Shown: positions 8,399-17,213, numbered from the stretch's first letter. The stretch is DNA of 64,000 bases from Chloroflexi bacterium AL-N1 (GCA_013122435.1 WYDT01000032.1:16211-80210); one strand, 5' to 3'. Numbers and translations: made by a program. The notes: a model not told the origin generated them from the sequence alone.

Positions 8399-9816
8399 AG
8401 CGCCTCCTTTCGCTGGTGAAGCGGAAGATCCATTATGACACATGCCCCCCCTTCCGCAGCATTGGAGACAGTGACCTTTCCACGATGATTCTGTACAATG
8501 TGTTGCACGATACTAAGACCCAATCCAGTTCCATCAGGACGAGTGGTGAAGAAGGGATCGAAAACACGCGATAGATCGGTTTCAGGAATACCTGGCCCGG
8601 TATCACATACCAGAAATCGGAGCCATGTTCGTTCTGAGTCACATAGAGATTGGGTGCTGATACGAACCATTCCACCATTTGGCGTTGCCTGAATACTATT
8701 GAGAATGAGGTTCACCAATGCCTGATGAAGCAGCTCTGGATCACCCTCAAGTGATGGTGTATCTGGTGATACATCTGATATCATACGAACCGCATGTTGC
8801 GCTGCGTAAGCCTGCGTTAAGGTCATGGTCCGTGTGACTAAGGCGTCCACATCAATTGCACAATGGGCAATGCGCTGCGGGCGCGCATACGTGAGCAATT
8901 GTTCAATTAGCTGATCCATGCGATCAATCTCGGTCTGCATGACGGCGGTGTATTCATGTAATTTGGGCGTATCAACAAGACGTTGTTGAAGCATCTGCGC
9001 GGCTGCACGGGTAATAGCGAGTGGATTGCGGATTTCATGTGCCAATCCGCCTGCTAAACGGCCTAACGCCGCATGCCGCTCCGTATGTTGCACTTGTTCC
9101 TCAAGCGATTTCAATGCGGTTAGATTGTCAAGCACCAGCACATGACCACGCTGTTCGCTGCGTGCCCCAACCAATGGCGTACGATGAAGCCCCAGCGTAC
9201 GTCCGGCAATCGTGTGCTGTTGATAGTCAGACGCAGGATGTGTCATGTATACCTGGAGTTGCGTATGGAGTGGCGCATGCACACCATCGGCACTATTGAG
9301 GAGATGCTGCGCGGCACGGGTCGCTTGCATGACCTGACCATCAGTATCGATGGTGATGACACCGCTATCAATACTTTCCAGAATAGACTCGGTTTCGGCA
9401 CGCATACGTTCGGCCACCTCGGCTTGCTGAGCAAGTTGCTGGGCAGCAACCTCAGCGCGTTGACGTTGCTGGCGTTCTGCATCTGCGAGCGTCCCTGCTA
9501 ATATGCCCACGAAAAGGAACAGGGCATTTTCTAACAGATCGTTAAAACTCTCGTCAGGTACGACACCCCACGCGATAAACACATGCGGAATATAAAGCGC
9601 ACTGGTAGTCAACGCGGCCAGAATCCCCCCGACCCGACCATAGCGCACGGCGGCTACCGCAATGGGGATGTAGTAGAGACTACGATAAATGGAGTGATAG
9701 GGTAACAATTGGACATCAGTCAGATAGTGCAAGAGGGTAATGACCATCAGGCTGATCAGGATAAACCAGAACACTCGATCCTCAGACCAAGAGATAAAAC
9801 GTGATGGGAGAGACAT
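8395..9816 (-). CDS. NtrB-like membrane sensor histidine kinase with PAS domain
   Basis: A 473-residue kinase. Four to five hydrophobic helices occupy residues ~12-115, a coiled-coil linker rich in Gln/Ala follows, then a PAS-like region (IDSGVITIDTDGQVMQATRAA). The HisKA domain has the phospho-acceptor in LAHEIRNPLAI, and the ATPase has N (NLILNSIQAT), G1 (DTGPGIPE), F (FDPFFTT) and G2 (GTGLGLSIVQHIV) boxes, all intact. The gene overlaps the downstream response regulator by 4 bases, so the two were made as a pair. Because that regulator is disrupted, the intact kinase may have lost its partner or signal through another one. Signal unknown. Confidence 0.92.
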   Translation of the reverse strand: MSLPSRFISWSEDRVFWFILISLMVITLLHYLTDVQLLPYHSIYRSLYYIPIAVAAVRYGRVGGILAALTTSALYIPHVFIAWGVVPDESFNDLLENALFLFVGILAGTLADAERQQRQRAEVAAQQLAQQAEVAERMRAETESILESIDSGVITIDTDGQVMQATRAAQHLLNSADGVHAPLHTQLQVYMTHPASDYQQHTIAGRTLGLHRTPLVGARSEQRGHVLVLDNLTALKSLEEQVQHTERHAALGRLAGGLAHEIRNPLAITRAAAQMLQQRLVDTPKLHEYTAVMQTEIDRMDQLIEQLLTYARPQRIAHCAIDVDALVTRTMTLTQAYAAQHAVRMISDVSPDTPSLEGDPELLHQALVNLILNSIQATPNGGMVRISTQSLCDSERTWLRFLVCDTGPGIPETDLSRVFDPFFTTRPDGTGLGLSIVQHIVQNHRGKVTVSNAAEGGACVIMDLPLHQRKEAL

Positions 9817-10139
9817 TTGATGGGCCTGCTTACTTGCTCATATATCATATTATGTGTATATCGTAACATATGCACCGTCAAGGAGCATAATATATCCATC
9901 CAATCTTGTTCCTTCTTGCTGCTACATCTATAAGAGATGTAAGATATCATACAACAATAGCCGATATGCCACATGTTAGAGGGTTGGTCGGGGATCATAT
10001 TGAGCTATTCTTGTGAGATCGGTTTACAGTGTGCTATGCTGTCATTGGTACTTCATTAGAGAAAAGTGCTCGTCTTAAAAGTCATACTACCTGAAGCACC
10101 AAACACCATTCGCATTTCAGCCTGAGAAAGTGAACAATA
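9817..10139. other. Divergent intergenic region
   Basis: About 320 AT-rich bases separate the histidine kinase from the multicopper oxidase. A small perfect hairpin lies at 9923-9941 (TACATCT, 5-base loop, AGATGTA). No gene and no convincing promoter could be assigned. A copper-responsive operator would be expected here but was not recognised. Confidence 0.4.
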
Positions 10140-11747
10140 ATGAAACGAAATATACATCGACGGGATTTCCTACGATTTAGTCGTACCGCCCTTTCGCTGG
10201 GAACCGTCACGTGGTTTGCTGGTTGTGCACGTACGACACAAAAACAACCAGTGCCATTATCAACAAAAGCTGTTGATGTGGAATTATCCCTGCGGGCCAC
10301 TCGTGGAGAAGTAACAATCTTTGAAGGTGCACCAACACGCGTACAAACCTATCAGGGGGATATTATGTATGGAGACTCTGATGTACTCCAACCAATTCCC
10401 AATAGCTATATTGGGCCAATTATTCGCGTACAGCATGGACAAACTGTGCGTATCCATTTTATAAACGACATCGATGAAGAAACAATTGTCCATTGGCACG
10501 GGCTATATATACCTGCGACAATGGATGGACATCCGCGTGATGTCATTGCACCAGGCGAGACGTATGTGTACGAATTCACTGTGCAGAATCGTGCTGGAAC
10601 ATACTGGTTTCATCCCCATCCCCATGGACGTACAGGCCCTCAAGTGTATGCTGGACTGGCGGGATTATTGCTTGTGTCTGATGAAGAAGAGGAAACGTTG
10701 AACCTACCTGCCGGTGAAGCTGATATACCACTTGTAATACAGGATCGGCTTTTTGACAATGATAATCAGTTTGTGTATCTGCCGAACGGTAGTATGGACC
10801 AAACAATGGGTATGTTAGGCGAACATATCCTTATAAATGGGTACCCCAATTTTACCTTGTCCGTTGCAACACAAGTCTATCGGCTTCGCTTGCTTAACGG
10901 CTCAAACTCACGTATCTACAGGTTAGCGTGGAGTGATGGTAGTCCTATCACGGTAATTGCCAGTGATGGGGGCTTACTGGAGCGTCCAGTGCAACGTGAC
11001 TTTATAATGCTCGCACCAGGTGAACGAATTGAACTATGGGCTGATTTTCGCAAACACATAGTAGGAACAGCAAGCCAACTCATCAGTCTGCCCTTTGAAG
11101 GCATTGAAATGGATAGTGGTATGATGGGTGGCAATAATGGTCATGGCAGTATGATGGGTGAAATGACACAGCATACTCCAACCATTCCGAATGGGTCCGA
11201 ACTAACCATTCTCACTGTGCGTGTGGAGCAAACAGTAGAAGACCATAGCATACTACCTGCACAACTCACACCCCTGGGATTTGATCTATCCACCAACGCC
11301 ATCAATCAGCAAGCACCACGAACATTTACGATAAGCATGGGGCATATGAAATGGTTAATCAACGGGCGTACCTTTGAAATGGATGACATCGCACAGGATG
11401 AAATCGTACAGTTAGGAACTACAGAAATCTGGGAATTTAGTAATCAAGAAGATGCACAAGGACGAATAGATATGATGGGTATGGCCCACCCAATCCACAT
11501 TCATGGGGTACACTTTCAAATCATTGAGCGAATACCACCCACGAACGCGATTCTCAAGGCCAACTGGGAAGCTATCCAGACGGGCTACATCAACGAGGGT
11601 TGGAAAGATACTTTTCTATTGATGCCCGGAGAGCGCGTAAACATTCTACTACACTTCACTGACTACGATGGAGTATATCTCTATCACTGTCACACACTGG
11701 AGCATGGAGACGGTGGAATGATGCGTAATTATCGTGTACAAGCCTAA
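10140..11747 (+). CDS. Multicopper oxidase, Tat-exported, probable lipoprotein (CueO-like)
   Basis: The 535-residue protein starts with a twin-arginine signal (RRDFLRFS) followed by a hydrophobic stretch ending FAGC, a plausible lipobox. All four copper-binding histidine motifs of multicopper oxidases are present: HWHG, HPHPHG, HPIHIHG and HCHTLEHG with the axial Met region GGMM. A methionine-rich loop near residues 325-345 (MDSGMMGG, HGSMMGEM) resembles the Cu(I)-binding segment of CueO. The likely role is periplasmic/extracellular oxidation of Cu(I) to Cu(II). The next gene, a DUF411 protein, and the nearby CopB ATPase support copper tolerance. The upstream ribosome site is weak. Alternative substrates such as Mn or phenolics cannot be excluded. 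Confidence 0.93.
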   Translation: MKRNIHRRDFLRFSRTALSLGTVTWFAGCARTTQKQPVPLSTKAVDVELSLRATRGEVTIFEGAPTRVQTYQGDIMYGDSDVLQPIPNSYIGPIIRVQHGQTVRIHFINDIDEETIVHWHGLYIPATMDGHPRDVIAPGETYVYEFTVQNRAGTYWFHPHPHGRTGPQVYAGLAGLLLVSDEEEETLNLPAGEADIPLVIQDRLFDNDNQFVYLPNGSMDQTMGMLGEHILINGYPNFTLSVATQVYRLRLLNGSNSRIYRLAWSDGSPITVIASDGGLLERPVQRDFIMLAPGERIELWADFRKHIVGTASQLISLPFEGIEMDSGMMGGNNGHGSMMGEMTQHTPTIPNGSELTILTVRVEQTVEDHSILPAQLTPLGFDLSTNAINQQAPRTFTISMGHMKWLINGRTFEMDDIAQDEIVQLGTTEIWEFSNQEDAQGRIDMMGMAHPIHIHGVHFQIIERIPPTNAILKANWEAIQTGYINEGWKDTFLLMPGERVNILLHFTDYDGVYLYHCHTLEHGDGGMMRNYRVQA

Positions 11748-11782
11748 ATCTGCATACTATACTAAACAAGAAAGAGCGACTC

Positions 11783-12268
11783 ATGAAATTCACTACAAAG
11801 ATAGGAACTGTCGGGATTCTAATCGGCTTAATACTCGTTGCCTGTGCCACCCCTATCAAACAGCAAACGACTACCAAATCGCAGGCCGCACAAGCCATGG
11901 TGGTCTACAAATCACCTACGTGTGGCTGCTGTGGTGACTGGGTGCGTTATGCAGAGGAGCACGGTTATACGGTTACCGTCAAAGAAATGCAGGATATGAC
12001 TCCCGTCAAAGCTGAACATAGCATACCGCCAACAATGCAGTCGTGTCACACCACTTTAATTGATGGGTATGTTATCGAGGGGCATGTCCCCATTGAGGAT
12101 GTTGAACGTCTCCTGACGGAGCGTCCCAACGTTGCGGGGATTGCGGTTCCAGGCATGCCGGTGGGATCACCCGGTATGGAGGTCGCTGGCACAGAACCAC
12201 AACCCTTCGATGTAATGACCTTTGATACAGATGGCAATACTGACGTATTTTCTCGTCACTCACAATAA
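11783..12268 (+). CDS. DUF411 metal-binding lipoprotein
   Basis: A 161-residue protein. The N-terminus is a lipoprotein signal (LIGLILVACA, lipobox Cys at ~22). The remainder is a DUF411 domain, recognisable by SPTCGCCGDWV near its start, then SCHTTLIDGYVIEGHVP and the end motif GIAVPGMPVGSPGMEV. DUF411 proteins are found in copper and other metal operons and probably bind metal through the CGCC and His/Met residues; the biochemical role is not settled. It follows the multicopper oxidase by 35 bases on the same strand and very likely shares its transcript. Confidence 0.85.
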   Translation: MKFTTKIGTVGILIGLILVACATPIKQQTTTKSQAAQAMVVYKSPTCGCCGDWVRYAEEHGYTVTVKEMQDMTPVKAEHSIPPTMQSCHTTLIDGYVIEGHVPIEDVERLLTERPNVAGIAVPGMPVGSPGMEVAGTEPQPFDVMTFDTDGNTDVFSRHSQ

Positions 12269-12286
12269 AAAAGTAACAGTTCTGGC

Positions 12287-12811
12287 TTAATGATCAGTCG
12301 CGTGATTGCCGTGATCGGAAACCTGCGCGGTAAACCAATCGTGAATAGCATCGATCAGTGCCGGATCTGCCGTGGTATAGCGAATCTGAGCACCATCGGG
12401 TAGTTCTGCATAGTCAACTATAATGCGCTCGGCACCTGCCTCCAGTTCTGCAAGACCGGGCATGGTGTGACCATGGATTGCTGCTGGCGAAGCAAAGTTG
12501 CCCTGTGCAAAGCGTCCAGCTTCTTCACGCAAATGCTCACGGATGCGTGCAATCTGCTCACTGTCGGTCGGGTCACGAACCACAACTGTCTGAAGACCAC
12601 CATCGGTCTGTGGAACGAAGTGATGCATCGTCTGGTCCAGATCAAAGGGCATAACCTCAGACCCGCGAGCAGCAACATCTGCCTGTCGCGTCTGATGAGC
12701 AAGACTCTGCCACACAAAGATGCCAACCACCATAAGGATGATGGTAAAGGCAATCAACCCAACAATGCGTCGTGACGTGAGCGGATTACGAGTCGTTCGC
12801 GTGATGGTCAT
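12287..12811 (-). CDS. Membrane-anchored protein of unknown function in copper island
   Basis: A 174-residue protein with one N-terminal transmembrane helix (RRIVGLIAFTIILMVVGIFVW) and an external domain. Notable conserved-looking segments are MPFDLDQTMHHF, GGLQTVVVRD, IREHLREEAGRF, HGHTMPGL and AIHDWFTAQVSDHG, ending in a His-rich tail HGNHATDH. Histidine and methionine placement suggests metal binding, but this is inference. I recall similar proteins in heavy-metal loci under an unconvincing enzyme name and assign no function. An excellent GGAGG site precedes the ATG. The start overlaps the end of the MarR gene by 26 bases, so it is cotranscribed with that regulator. Confidence 0.8.
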   Translation of the reverse strand: MTITRTTRNPLTSRRIVGLIAFTIILMVVGIFVWQSLAHQTRQADVAARGSEVMPFDLDQTMHHFVPQTDGGLQTVVVRDPTDSEQIARIREHLREEAGRFAQGNFASPAAIHGHTMPGLAELEAGAERIIVDYAELPDGAQIRYTTADPALIDAIHDWFTAQVSDHGNHATDH

Positions 12812-13250
12812 AGAGGGCCTCCGTTAAGATAGTCAGTGCCTGAAGTACGGTAGCGCGTTTCGTATCGGGAATCGCCTGAAGCAGATCATCAAATATCTGT
12901 TGTCGTGCGGTCGCAAGATCTGTTGCGATATCTGTACCTTCTGGGGTCAGCGTGATATCGAGTGCCCGTCCATCATGGCTATTGCGCTCGCGTGTGATCC
13001 AGCCACGTTGGTCTAGCTGTGCTACGAGACGGCTAACCGTGCTTTTTTCGAGTCGTAGCCGTCGCGCCAGATCGTTTTGTGTCAGTGGTGCGGTACGTGT
13101 CAATTCCATTAAAGTATGCGCTTCGGCAACTGACACCGACCGACCACATGGTGTCTGATCTGGGCGATGGAGTCCAAAAGCACGAATAAAGGCAATCATC
13201 TGTTCCTGGAATTGACGGGCAGTTGGCGAGATATCTGTTAATAGTTGCAT
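12786..13250 (-). CDS. MarR-family transcriptional regulator
   Basis: A 154-residue winged-helix protein. The core TQNDLARRLRLEKSTVSRLVAQLDQRGWITRERNSHDGRALDITLTPEG matches the MarR recognition helix and wing, including the conserved D-x-R region. It is encoded divergently from the CopB-type ATPase and upstream of the 174-residue membrane protein. The promoter at 13302-13329 has its -10 inside a 25-base palindrome, so autorepression is likely. A 12-base piece of that operator recurs across its own start codon. The ligand is unknown; copper or a redox signal is suggested only by context. Confidence 0.92.
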   Translation of the reverse strand: MQLLTDISPTARQFQEQMIAFIRAFGLHRPDQTPCGRSVSVAEAHTLMELTRTAPLTQNDLARRLRLEKSTVSRLVAQLDQRGWITRERNSHDGRALDITLTPEGTDIATDLATARQQIFDDLLQAIPDTKRATVLQALTILTEALYDHHANDS

Positions 13251-13291
13251 AATCTGTGCTAAATCTCATATCTGAAAGACATAGTAAATAC

Positions 13292-13329
13292 ATTTAGTTG
13301 CATAATACAACTAAATAGCAGCTTGTCAA
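13292..13329 (-). promoter_or_regulatory. marR promoter with embedded palindromic operator
   Basis: On the minus strand TTGACA (13324-13329), 16-base spacer, TATTAT (13302-13307). The -10 lies in a perfect inverted repeat: ATTTAGTTG at 13292-13300, seven bases, CAACTAAAT at 13308-13316. A repressor bound there would block RNA polymerase. The 12-mer TAGTTGCATAAT at 13295-13306 is repeated at 13242-13253, over the marR start codon, followed by another CTAAAT. Confidence 0.8.
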
Positions 13330-13483
13330 TCCGCTTGACATGTGTGGTATATTTCCGACAAATCAACCCCCTCCCATATGGGGTAGGGTAGATACAAAGT
13401 AATAGATAGGCTGTCAGTATGTCTGCTAGCTCTATCTATCACATCATATTTGCATATTGGAAGAACGACCATGGAGTTGATAT

Positions 13484-15568
13484 ATGACCCATACACATCA
13501 TCATACGACTGAACACCATCAGCCACAAGATACAGCCCACGATCACCATGGGGGACATGCTGATCACTCCGAAGCAATGTTTGCACGCCACTTCTGGGTA
13601 TCACTGGCACTCACGATCCCGGTGCTGCTCTATGCACCACTCCTTCAACAACTCGTTGGCTATACGGCTCCTGCTTTCCCAGGCTCAGAGTATCTTGGGT
13701 TTGTGCTGGGAAGTATCATTTTCTGGTATGGTGGCTGGGTATTCCTCAGTGGAGCACGCGCCGAACTCAGCCAGCGAAAGCCAGGGATGATGACTCTGGT
13801 TTCTATGGCCATCACGACTGCCTATGCTTACAGTATCACCATTACTTTTGGTATCGTAGGAGGAATGGATTTCTACTGGGAACTGGCAACGCTGGTGACC
13901 ATCATGCTCCTGGGGCACTGGATGGAAATGCGTGCGGTCGGCAGCGCCCAAAGTGCTTTGAGTGAACTGGCCAAACTGTTGCCTGATCAGGCCGAGCGCA
14001 TCACCAACGGGAACTCGGAAATAGTGTCGGTGAGCGAGTTACAAAATGGTGATTTGGTGCTGGTGCGACCTGGCGCTAGCGTTCCGGCAGATGGTGCTAT
14101 TGAAACGGGCGAGAGCACCGTTAACGAGTCAATGATTACTGGCGAATCGCGCCCGGTGAACAAGCAACCGAGTGACGAGGTCATCGCTGGCACAATCAAC
14201 GGGAGCGGATCACTACGGATACGGATCACGCGTACAGGTGATGATACCGCTCTATCAGAAATTATGCGACTCGTACAGGAGGCACAAACCAGTCGCAGTC
14301 GGGCAGAGGCACTGGCTGATACAGCTGCGGCGTGGCTGACATATATTGCCATTGGTGTCGCACTCCTCACGCTGGTTGGATGGCTTATTGCACGGGGGTT
14401 TGATGCGTACACCTTAGAGCGTGTCGTCACCGTTCTCGTAGTTGCGTGCCCACATGCACTCGGGTTAGCGATTCCACTTGTGCTTGCCATCAGTACCACC
14501 CTGGCAGCGCGTAACGGCATTCTTGTGCGCGATCGGCTGGCTATGGAAACGGCCCGCAAATTAACTACCATTGTGTTTGACAAAACTGGCACACTCACTA
14601 AGGGTGAGCAGGGGCTGGTTGGTATTGTCACTCGTGATGGTATCAACGAGCAGGACGCATTGGCCCGTGCAGCAGCCATGGAACGTGATAGCGAACACAT
14701 GATTGCCCGTGCGATTGTTGCCGCCGCTGAGAATCGTAATGTGTCTATTCCCACGGTGAGTAGCTTTGAAGCAATCCCTGGTCAGGGTGTACGTGCTATG
14801 TTGGAAGGGAAAACCCTACTGGTTGGTGGACCTCGATTGCTTGAGCAGCAACAGATTACACTGGATGACACTTTTGCACAGCAAACACAAACCTGGGGTG
14901 AACGAGGGCAAACCGTGGTCTATCTGATTGAAGATGGGATGGTCACCGCAGCTTTTGCACTCGCTGATGTCATTCGCCCTGAGTCATACGAAGCCGTGTA
15001 CACATTACAACAACAAGGGGTACAGGTGGCGATGCTGACCGGCGATAGTGACGATGTTGCACACTGGGTAGCAGGCGAACTACAGATCGACACCTACTTT
15101 GCCCAGGTATTACCCGAACACAAAGCCGAGCGTGTGAAAATGCTCCAGCAGGACGGTGCACGAGTCGCCATGGTCGGCGATGGTGTGAATGACGCACCAG
15201 CCCTGGCTCAAGCAGATGTCGGCATTGCTATCGGAGCTGGAACCGATGTCGCACGTGCAGCAGCCGGTATCGTACTGGTGCGCAATGACCCACGCGATAT
15301 AGCACGTATCATCTGCCTGAGTCGGGCCAGCTATGGCAAAATGATCCAAAATCTGGTGTGGGCAGCAGGCTACAACGTGTTGGCATTACCACTGGCAGCC
15401 GGCGTACTGGCTGGTATCGGCATCGTGCTGCCCGCCTGGGTTGGCGCAGTATTGATGTCACTCAGCACAATTATTGTGGCAATGAACGCACAGACCTTAC
15501 GACGACTTGATTTGCGCGAAATGGATTCCACTGGAGAGCGTACGCAACCAGCACCAGCAGGAGCATAA
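13484..15568 (+). CDS. copB: CopB-type copper-translocating P-type ATPase
   Basis: A 694-residue P1B-type ATPase. It lacks a ferredoxin-like metal-binding domain and instead has a histidine-rich N-terminus (residues 2-30, e.g. HTHHHTTEHH and HDHHGGH). The membrane metal site is CPH (VACPHALGL) rather than CPC, which marks the CopB (P1B-3) group reported to export Cu(II) or Cu(I). Catalytic motifs are intact: TGES, phosphorylated Asp in DKTGTLTKG, and GDGVNDAPAL. Its neighbour on the left is a divergent MarR regulator with a strong operator; a multicopper oxidase lies 2 kb away. The next gene starts 5 bases after its stop. The exact ion remains inferred. Confidence 0.94.
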   Translation: MTHTHHHTTEHHQPQDTAHDHHGGHADHSEAMFARHFWVSLALTIPVLLYAPLLQQLVGYTAPAFPGSEYLGFVLGSIIFWYGGWVFLSGARAELSQRKPGMMTLVSMAITTAYAYSITITFGIVGGMDFYWELATLVTIMLLGHWMEMRAVGSAQSALSELAKLLPDQAERITNGNSEIVSVSELQNGDLVLVRPGASVPADGAIETGESTVNESMITGESRPVNKQPSDEVIAGTINGSGSLRIRITRTGDDTALSEIMRLVQEAQTSRSRAEALADTAAAWLTYIAIGVALLTLVGWLIARGFDAYTLERVVTVLVVACPHALGLAIPLVLAISTTLAARNGILVRDRLAMETARKLTTIVFDKTGTLTKGEQGLVGIVTRDGINEQDALARAAAMERDSEHMIARAIVAAAENRNVSIPTVSSFEAIPGQGVRAMLEGKTLLVGGPRLLEQQQITLDDTFAQQTQTWGERGQTVVYLIEDGMVTAAFALADVIRPESYEAVYTLQQQGVQVAMLTGDSDDVAHWVAGELQIDTYFAQVLPEHKAERVKMLQQDGARVAMVGDGVNDAPALAQADVGIAIGAGTDVARAAAGIVLVRNDPRDIARIICLSRASYGKMIQNLVWAAGYNVLALPLAAGVLAGIGIVLPAWVGAVLMSLSTIIVAMNAQTLRRLDLREMDSTGERTQPAPAGA

Positions 15569-15572
15569 GCCA

Positions 15573-16178
15573 ATGCAAACCGTTACACACTTTCTACTCA
15601 CGGCTTTTGTATCACAGCAGGCGCGGCAGCGAGGTTGGCTGCCGCGTCGGGTACATCTGCCTGCACTGCTCATTGGCTCCGTGCTGCCTGACCTGCCATT
15701 CACGCTGCTCACGCTTGGGTTTGGCCTGTACTACTGGTGGATTGGCACCACGCCCATTGGTGAAAGTCCGATGATCTATATGCACTTCGCACTTTTCTTT
15801 GAAGACCCCCTGTGGATCATCAGTCATAACATATTGCACTCATTGGTCATCACTACCCTGTTACTAGGGTTAGGCTGGTGGGGCATACGCCGAAACCGAC
15901 GGTGGGGTCTGTCGGTATGCTGGCTGGCCGTTGGCACCCAACTACACACCATCATCGACATTGGAACACACCATAGCGACGGCCCACTACTCTTCTTTCC
16001 GATCAACTGGTCCTATCGGTTCCCCGCCCCCATCAGCTATTGGGAGACCGCCTATTATGGAGCAGTGGTCATAGTCATTGAGCATGTGGTCAATGTGTTG
16101 ATTATGAGCTACTTCCTCACCCGCTGGTGGCAGCGACGACGAACAAGCCGGAGCAAGCACTCAAGCAATGTCAACTAA
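15573..16178 (+). CDS. Membrane-bound metal-dependent hydrolase-like protein (YdjM-like family)
   Basis: A 201-residue protein starting at the ATG at 15573, preceded by AGGAG inside the end of the ATPase gene; an upstream frame extension to 15507 overlaps that gene and is unlikely. It begins MQTVTHFLLTAFVSQ, with GSVLPDLPF and later HNILHSLVI and TQLHTIIDIGTHHSDG, a pattern of His/Asp residues between hydrophobic helices seen in the LexA-binding, inner-membrane metal-dependent hydrolase family. About five hydrophobic segments are visible. It is translationally linked to the copper ATPase. Substrate unknown. Confidence 0.75.
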   Translation: MQTVTHFLLTAFVSQQARQRGWLPRRVHLPALLIGSVLPDLPFTLLTLGFGLYYWWIGTTPIGESPMIYMHFALFFEDPLWIISHNILHSLVITTLLLGLGWWGIRRNRRWGLSVCWLAVGTQLHTIIDIGTHHSDGPLLFFPINWSYRFPAPISYWETAYYGAVVIVIEHVVNVLIMSYFLTRWWQRRRTSRSKHSSNVN

Positions 16179-16205
16179 TATGTCACAGATACCTCAAAAC
16201 AGCTA

Positions 16206-16724
16206 TTATGGTGTGTTAGTCTGGGCTTGCATGCGCTGCACATCTACTGGCCAGGTACTCTTGATATAGGCAATCACCGCCCATAGTTCCTGATCGCTCA
16301 GGATATCACGAAAGGCAGGCATATTATTCTGGTAGTCGGCTGGCGAGCGTGCTTGTCCCCCATATTTGGTAACGGAAAACAGATATTCATCGGGATGATG
16401 CCACGTATGCCCGGTCTCATCACGTGGTAATGCTGGCCGACCGCCGGATGTGAGTTGTTCCTGCCAGTTTGCCTGACCTTCGAGATTTGCACCATGGCAA
16501 CTGGCACACTGTGCCTGATACACGTCTTCACCAAGCGCGACTAATCGGGCATCGTTGGGATTCGCTATGGTTGCACTCACAACAGTGGTCTCACGTGCTG
16601 TGGTCGGAAGGCGTGCTACCAGGAACACAAGAAACAGACCACCTATGATAACCACCATAAACGTACCGATACCGATGCTAAGGTTGGAAGACGTGCGTTT
16701 CCGTTTCACGTTTCGTCCAGACAC
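16206..16724 (-). CDS. Membrane-anchored mono-haem cytochrome c
   Basis: A 172-residue protein with an N-terminal transmembrane anchor (FMVVIIGGLFLVFLVARLP) and one class I cytochrome c domain. The haem site is CASCH (QCASCHGANLEGQ) and the axial Met is probably in NNMPAFRDILSD. It begins with GTG at 16724 with GGAG upstream at slightly long spacing. It converges with the copper ATPase operon and may carry electrons for the envelope redox proteins here, but no partner oxidase is in the window. Confidence 0.88.
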   Translation of the reverse strand: MSGRNVKRKRTSSNLSIGIGTFMVVIIGGLFLVFLVARLPTTARETTVVSATIANPNDARLVALGEDVYQAQCASCHGANLEGQANWQEQLTSGGRPALPRDETGHTWHHPDEYLFSVTKYGGQARSPADYQNNMPAFRDILSDQELWAVIAYIKSTWPVDVQRMQAQTNTP

Positions 16725-17083
16725 GATGCGTGCTGCTCCAACGCATGATTATATTGATGACAATGTTGGCCATGAACGTAGCACACCCACGCGTTATCGT
16801 ACAATTACCGTCACAAACGATTTCACAATGATGTTTGTAACAATCATATGCCACATAAACGTAGTATATACGTCATGGGAACATATCAGTGATAGATATA
16901 CAACAAACGATTTTGCCGGTTGAGTGTTGACAGTACTTCCTGTCATACCTGTCAAACGCAGGCGGCTGATCGTGATTACGTTTGTACAATGCCAGATTTG
17001 ATCAAAGCAGCACAGACAGGGGTAACACAAACAAGTGAATGTAATCGTTCAAGACGGCAGCCCTGCGATCCCTGATATTTCTT
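16725..17083. other. Intergenic region between cytochrome c and tRNA-Sec
   Basis: No gene is supported. Three copies of a half-site occur at 16927-16955: TTGACAG, then CTGTCA after 6 bases, then CTGTCAA after 3 bases. This may be an operator. No obvious terminator follows the tRNA on the minus strand. Confidence 0.4.
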
Positions 17084-17177
17084 CGAGAGCGCATGGGAGT
17101 CGAACCCACCGACGCAGTTCGTCACCACGCCCACTCGTTTTGAAGACGAGGGCAACCACCAGGCTACATCCGCTCTC
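17084..17177 (-). tRNA. selC: tRNA-Sec (anticodon UCA)
   Basis: The 94-base minus-strand gene folds as a selenocysteine tRNA. The acceptor pairs GAGAGCG with CGCTCTC (an eighth pair would be G-G). The D arm has six pairs (GTAGCC/GGTTGC) with the short loop TGGT, a tRNA-Sec hallmark. The anticodon stem CTCGT/ACGAG encloses CTTCAAA, anticodon TCA, which reads UGA. A long variable arm of eight pairs with a 5-base loop follows, then a T arm GTGGG-TTCGACT-CCCAT. The discriminator is G; CCA is not encoded. The organism therefore probably inserts selenocysteine at some UGA codons. selA, selB and selD are not in the window. Confidence 0.93.
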
Positions 17178-17184
17178 ATACAGC

Positions 17185-17213
17185 ATTCTACTGAGGAATA
17201 TCTCTTCTGTCAA
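17185..17213 (-). promoter_or_regulatory. Promoter of tRNA-Sec
   Basis: Minus-strand TTGACA (17208-17213), 17-base spacer, TAGAAT (17185-17190). The expected transcription start is at or within about two bases of the mature tRNA 5' end, so the tRNA may have almost no leader. Confidence 0.8.

Noticed and set aside
12287..12811. Naming this gene as an aspartate carbamoyltransferase
   Set aside because: The protein is 174 residues, membrane anchored, and lacks the carbamoyl-phosphate and aspartate binding motifs of that enzyme.
13987..14754. 255-codon minus-strand frame inside the CopB ATPase gene
   Set aside because: It is the antisense of a region with all P-type ATPase motifs; composition (Ser/Arg/Ala/Thr) is typical of a shadow frame.
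16794..17030. 78-codon minus-strand frame between cytochrome c and tRNA-Sec
   Set aside because: No ribosome site, odd composition, and it ends in low-confidence AT-rich sequence; not supported as a gene.
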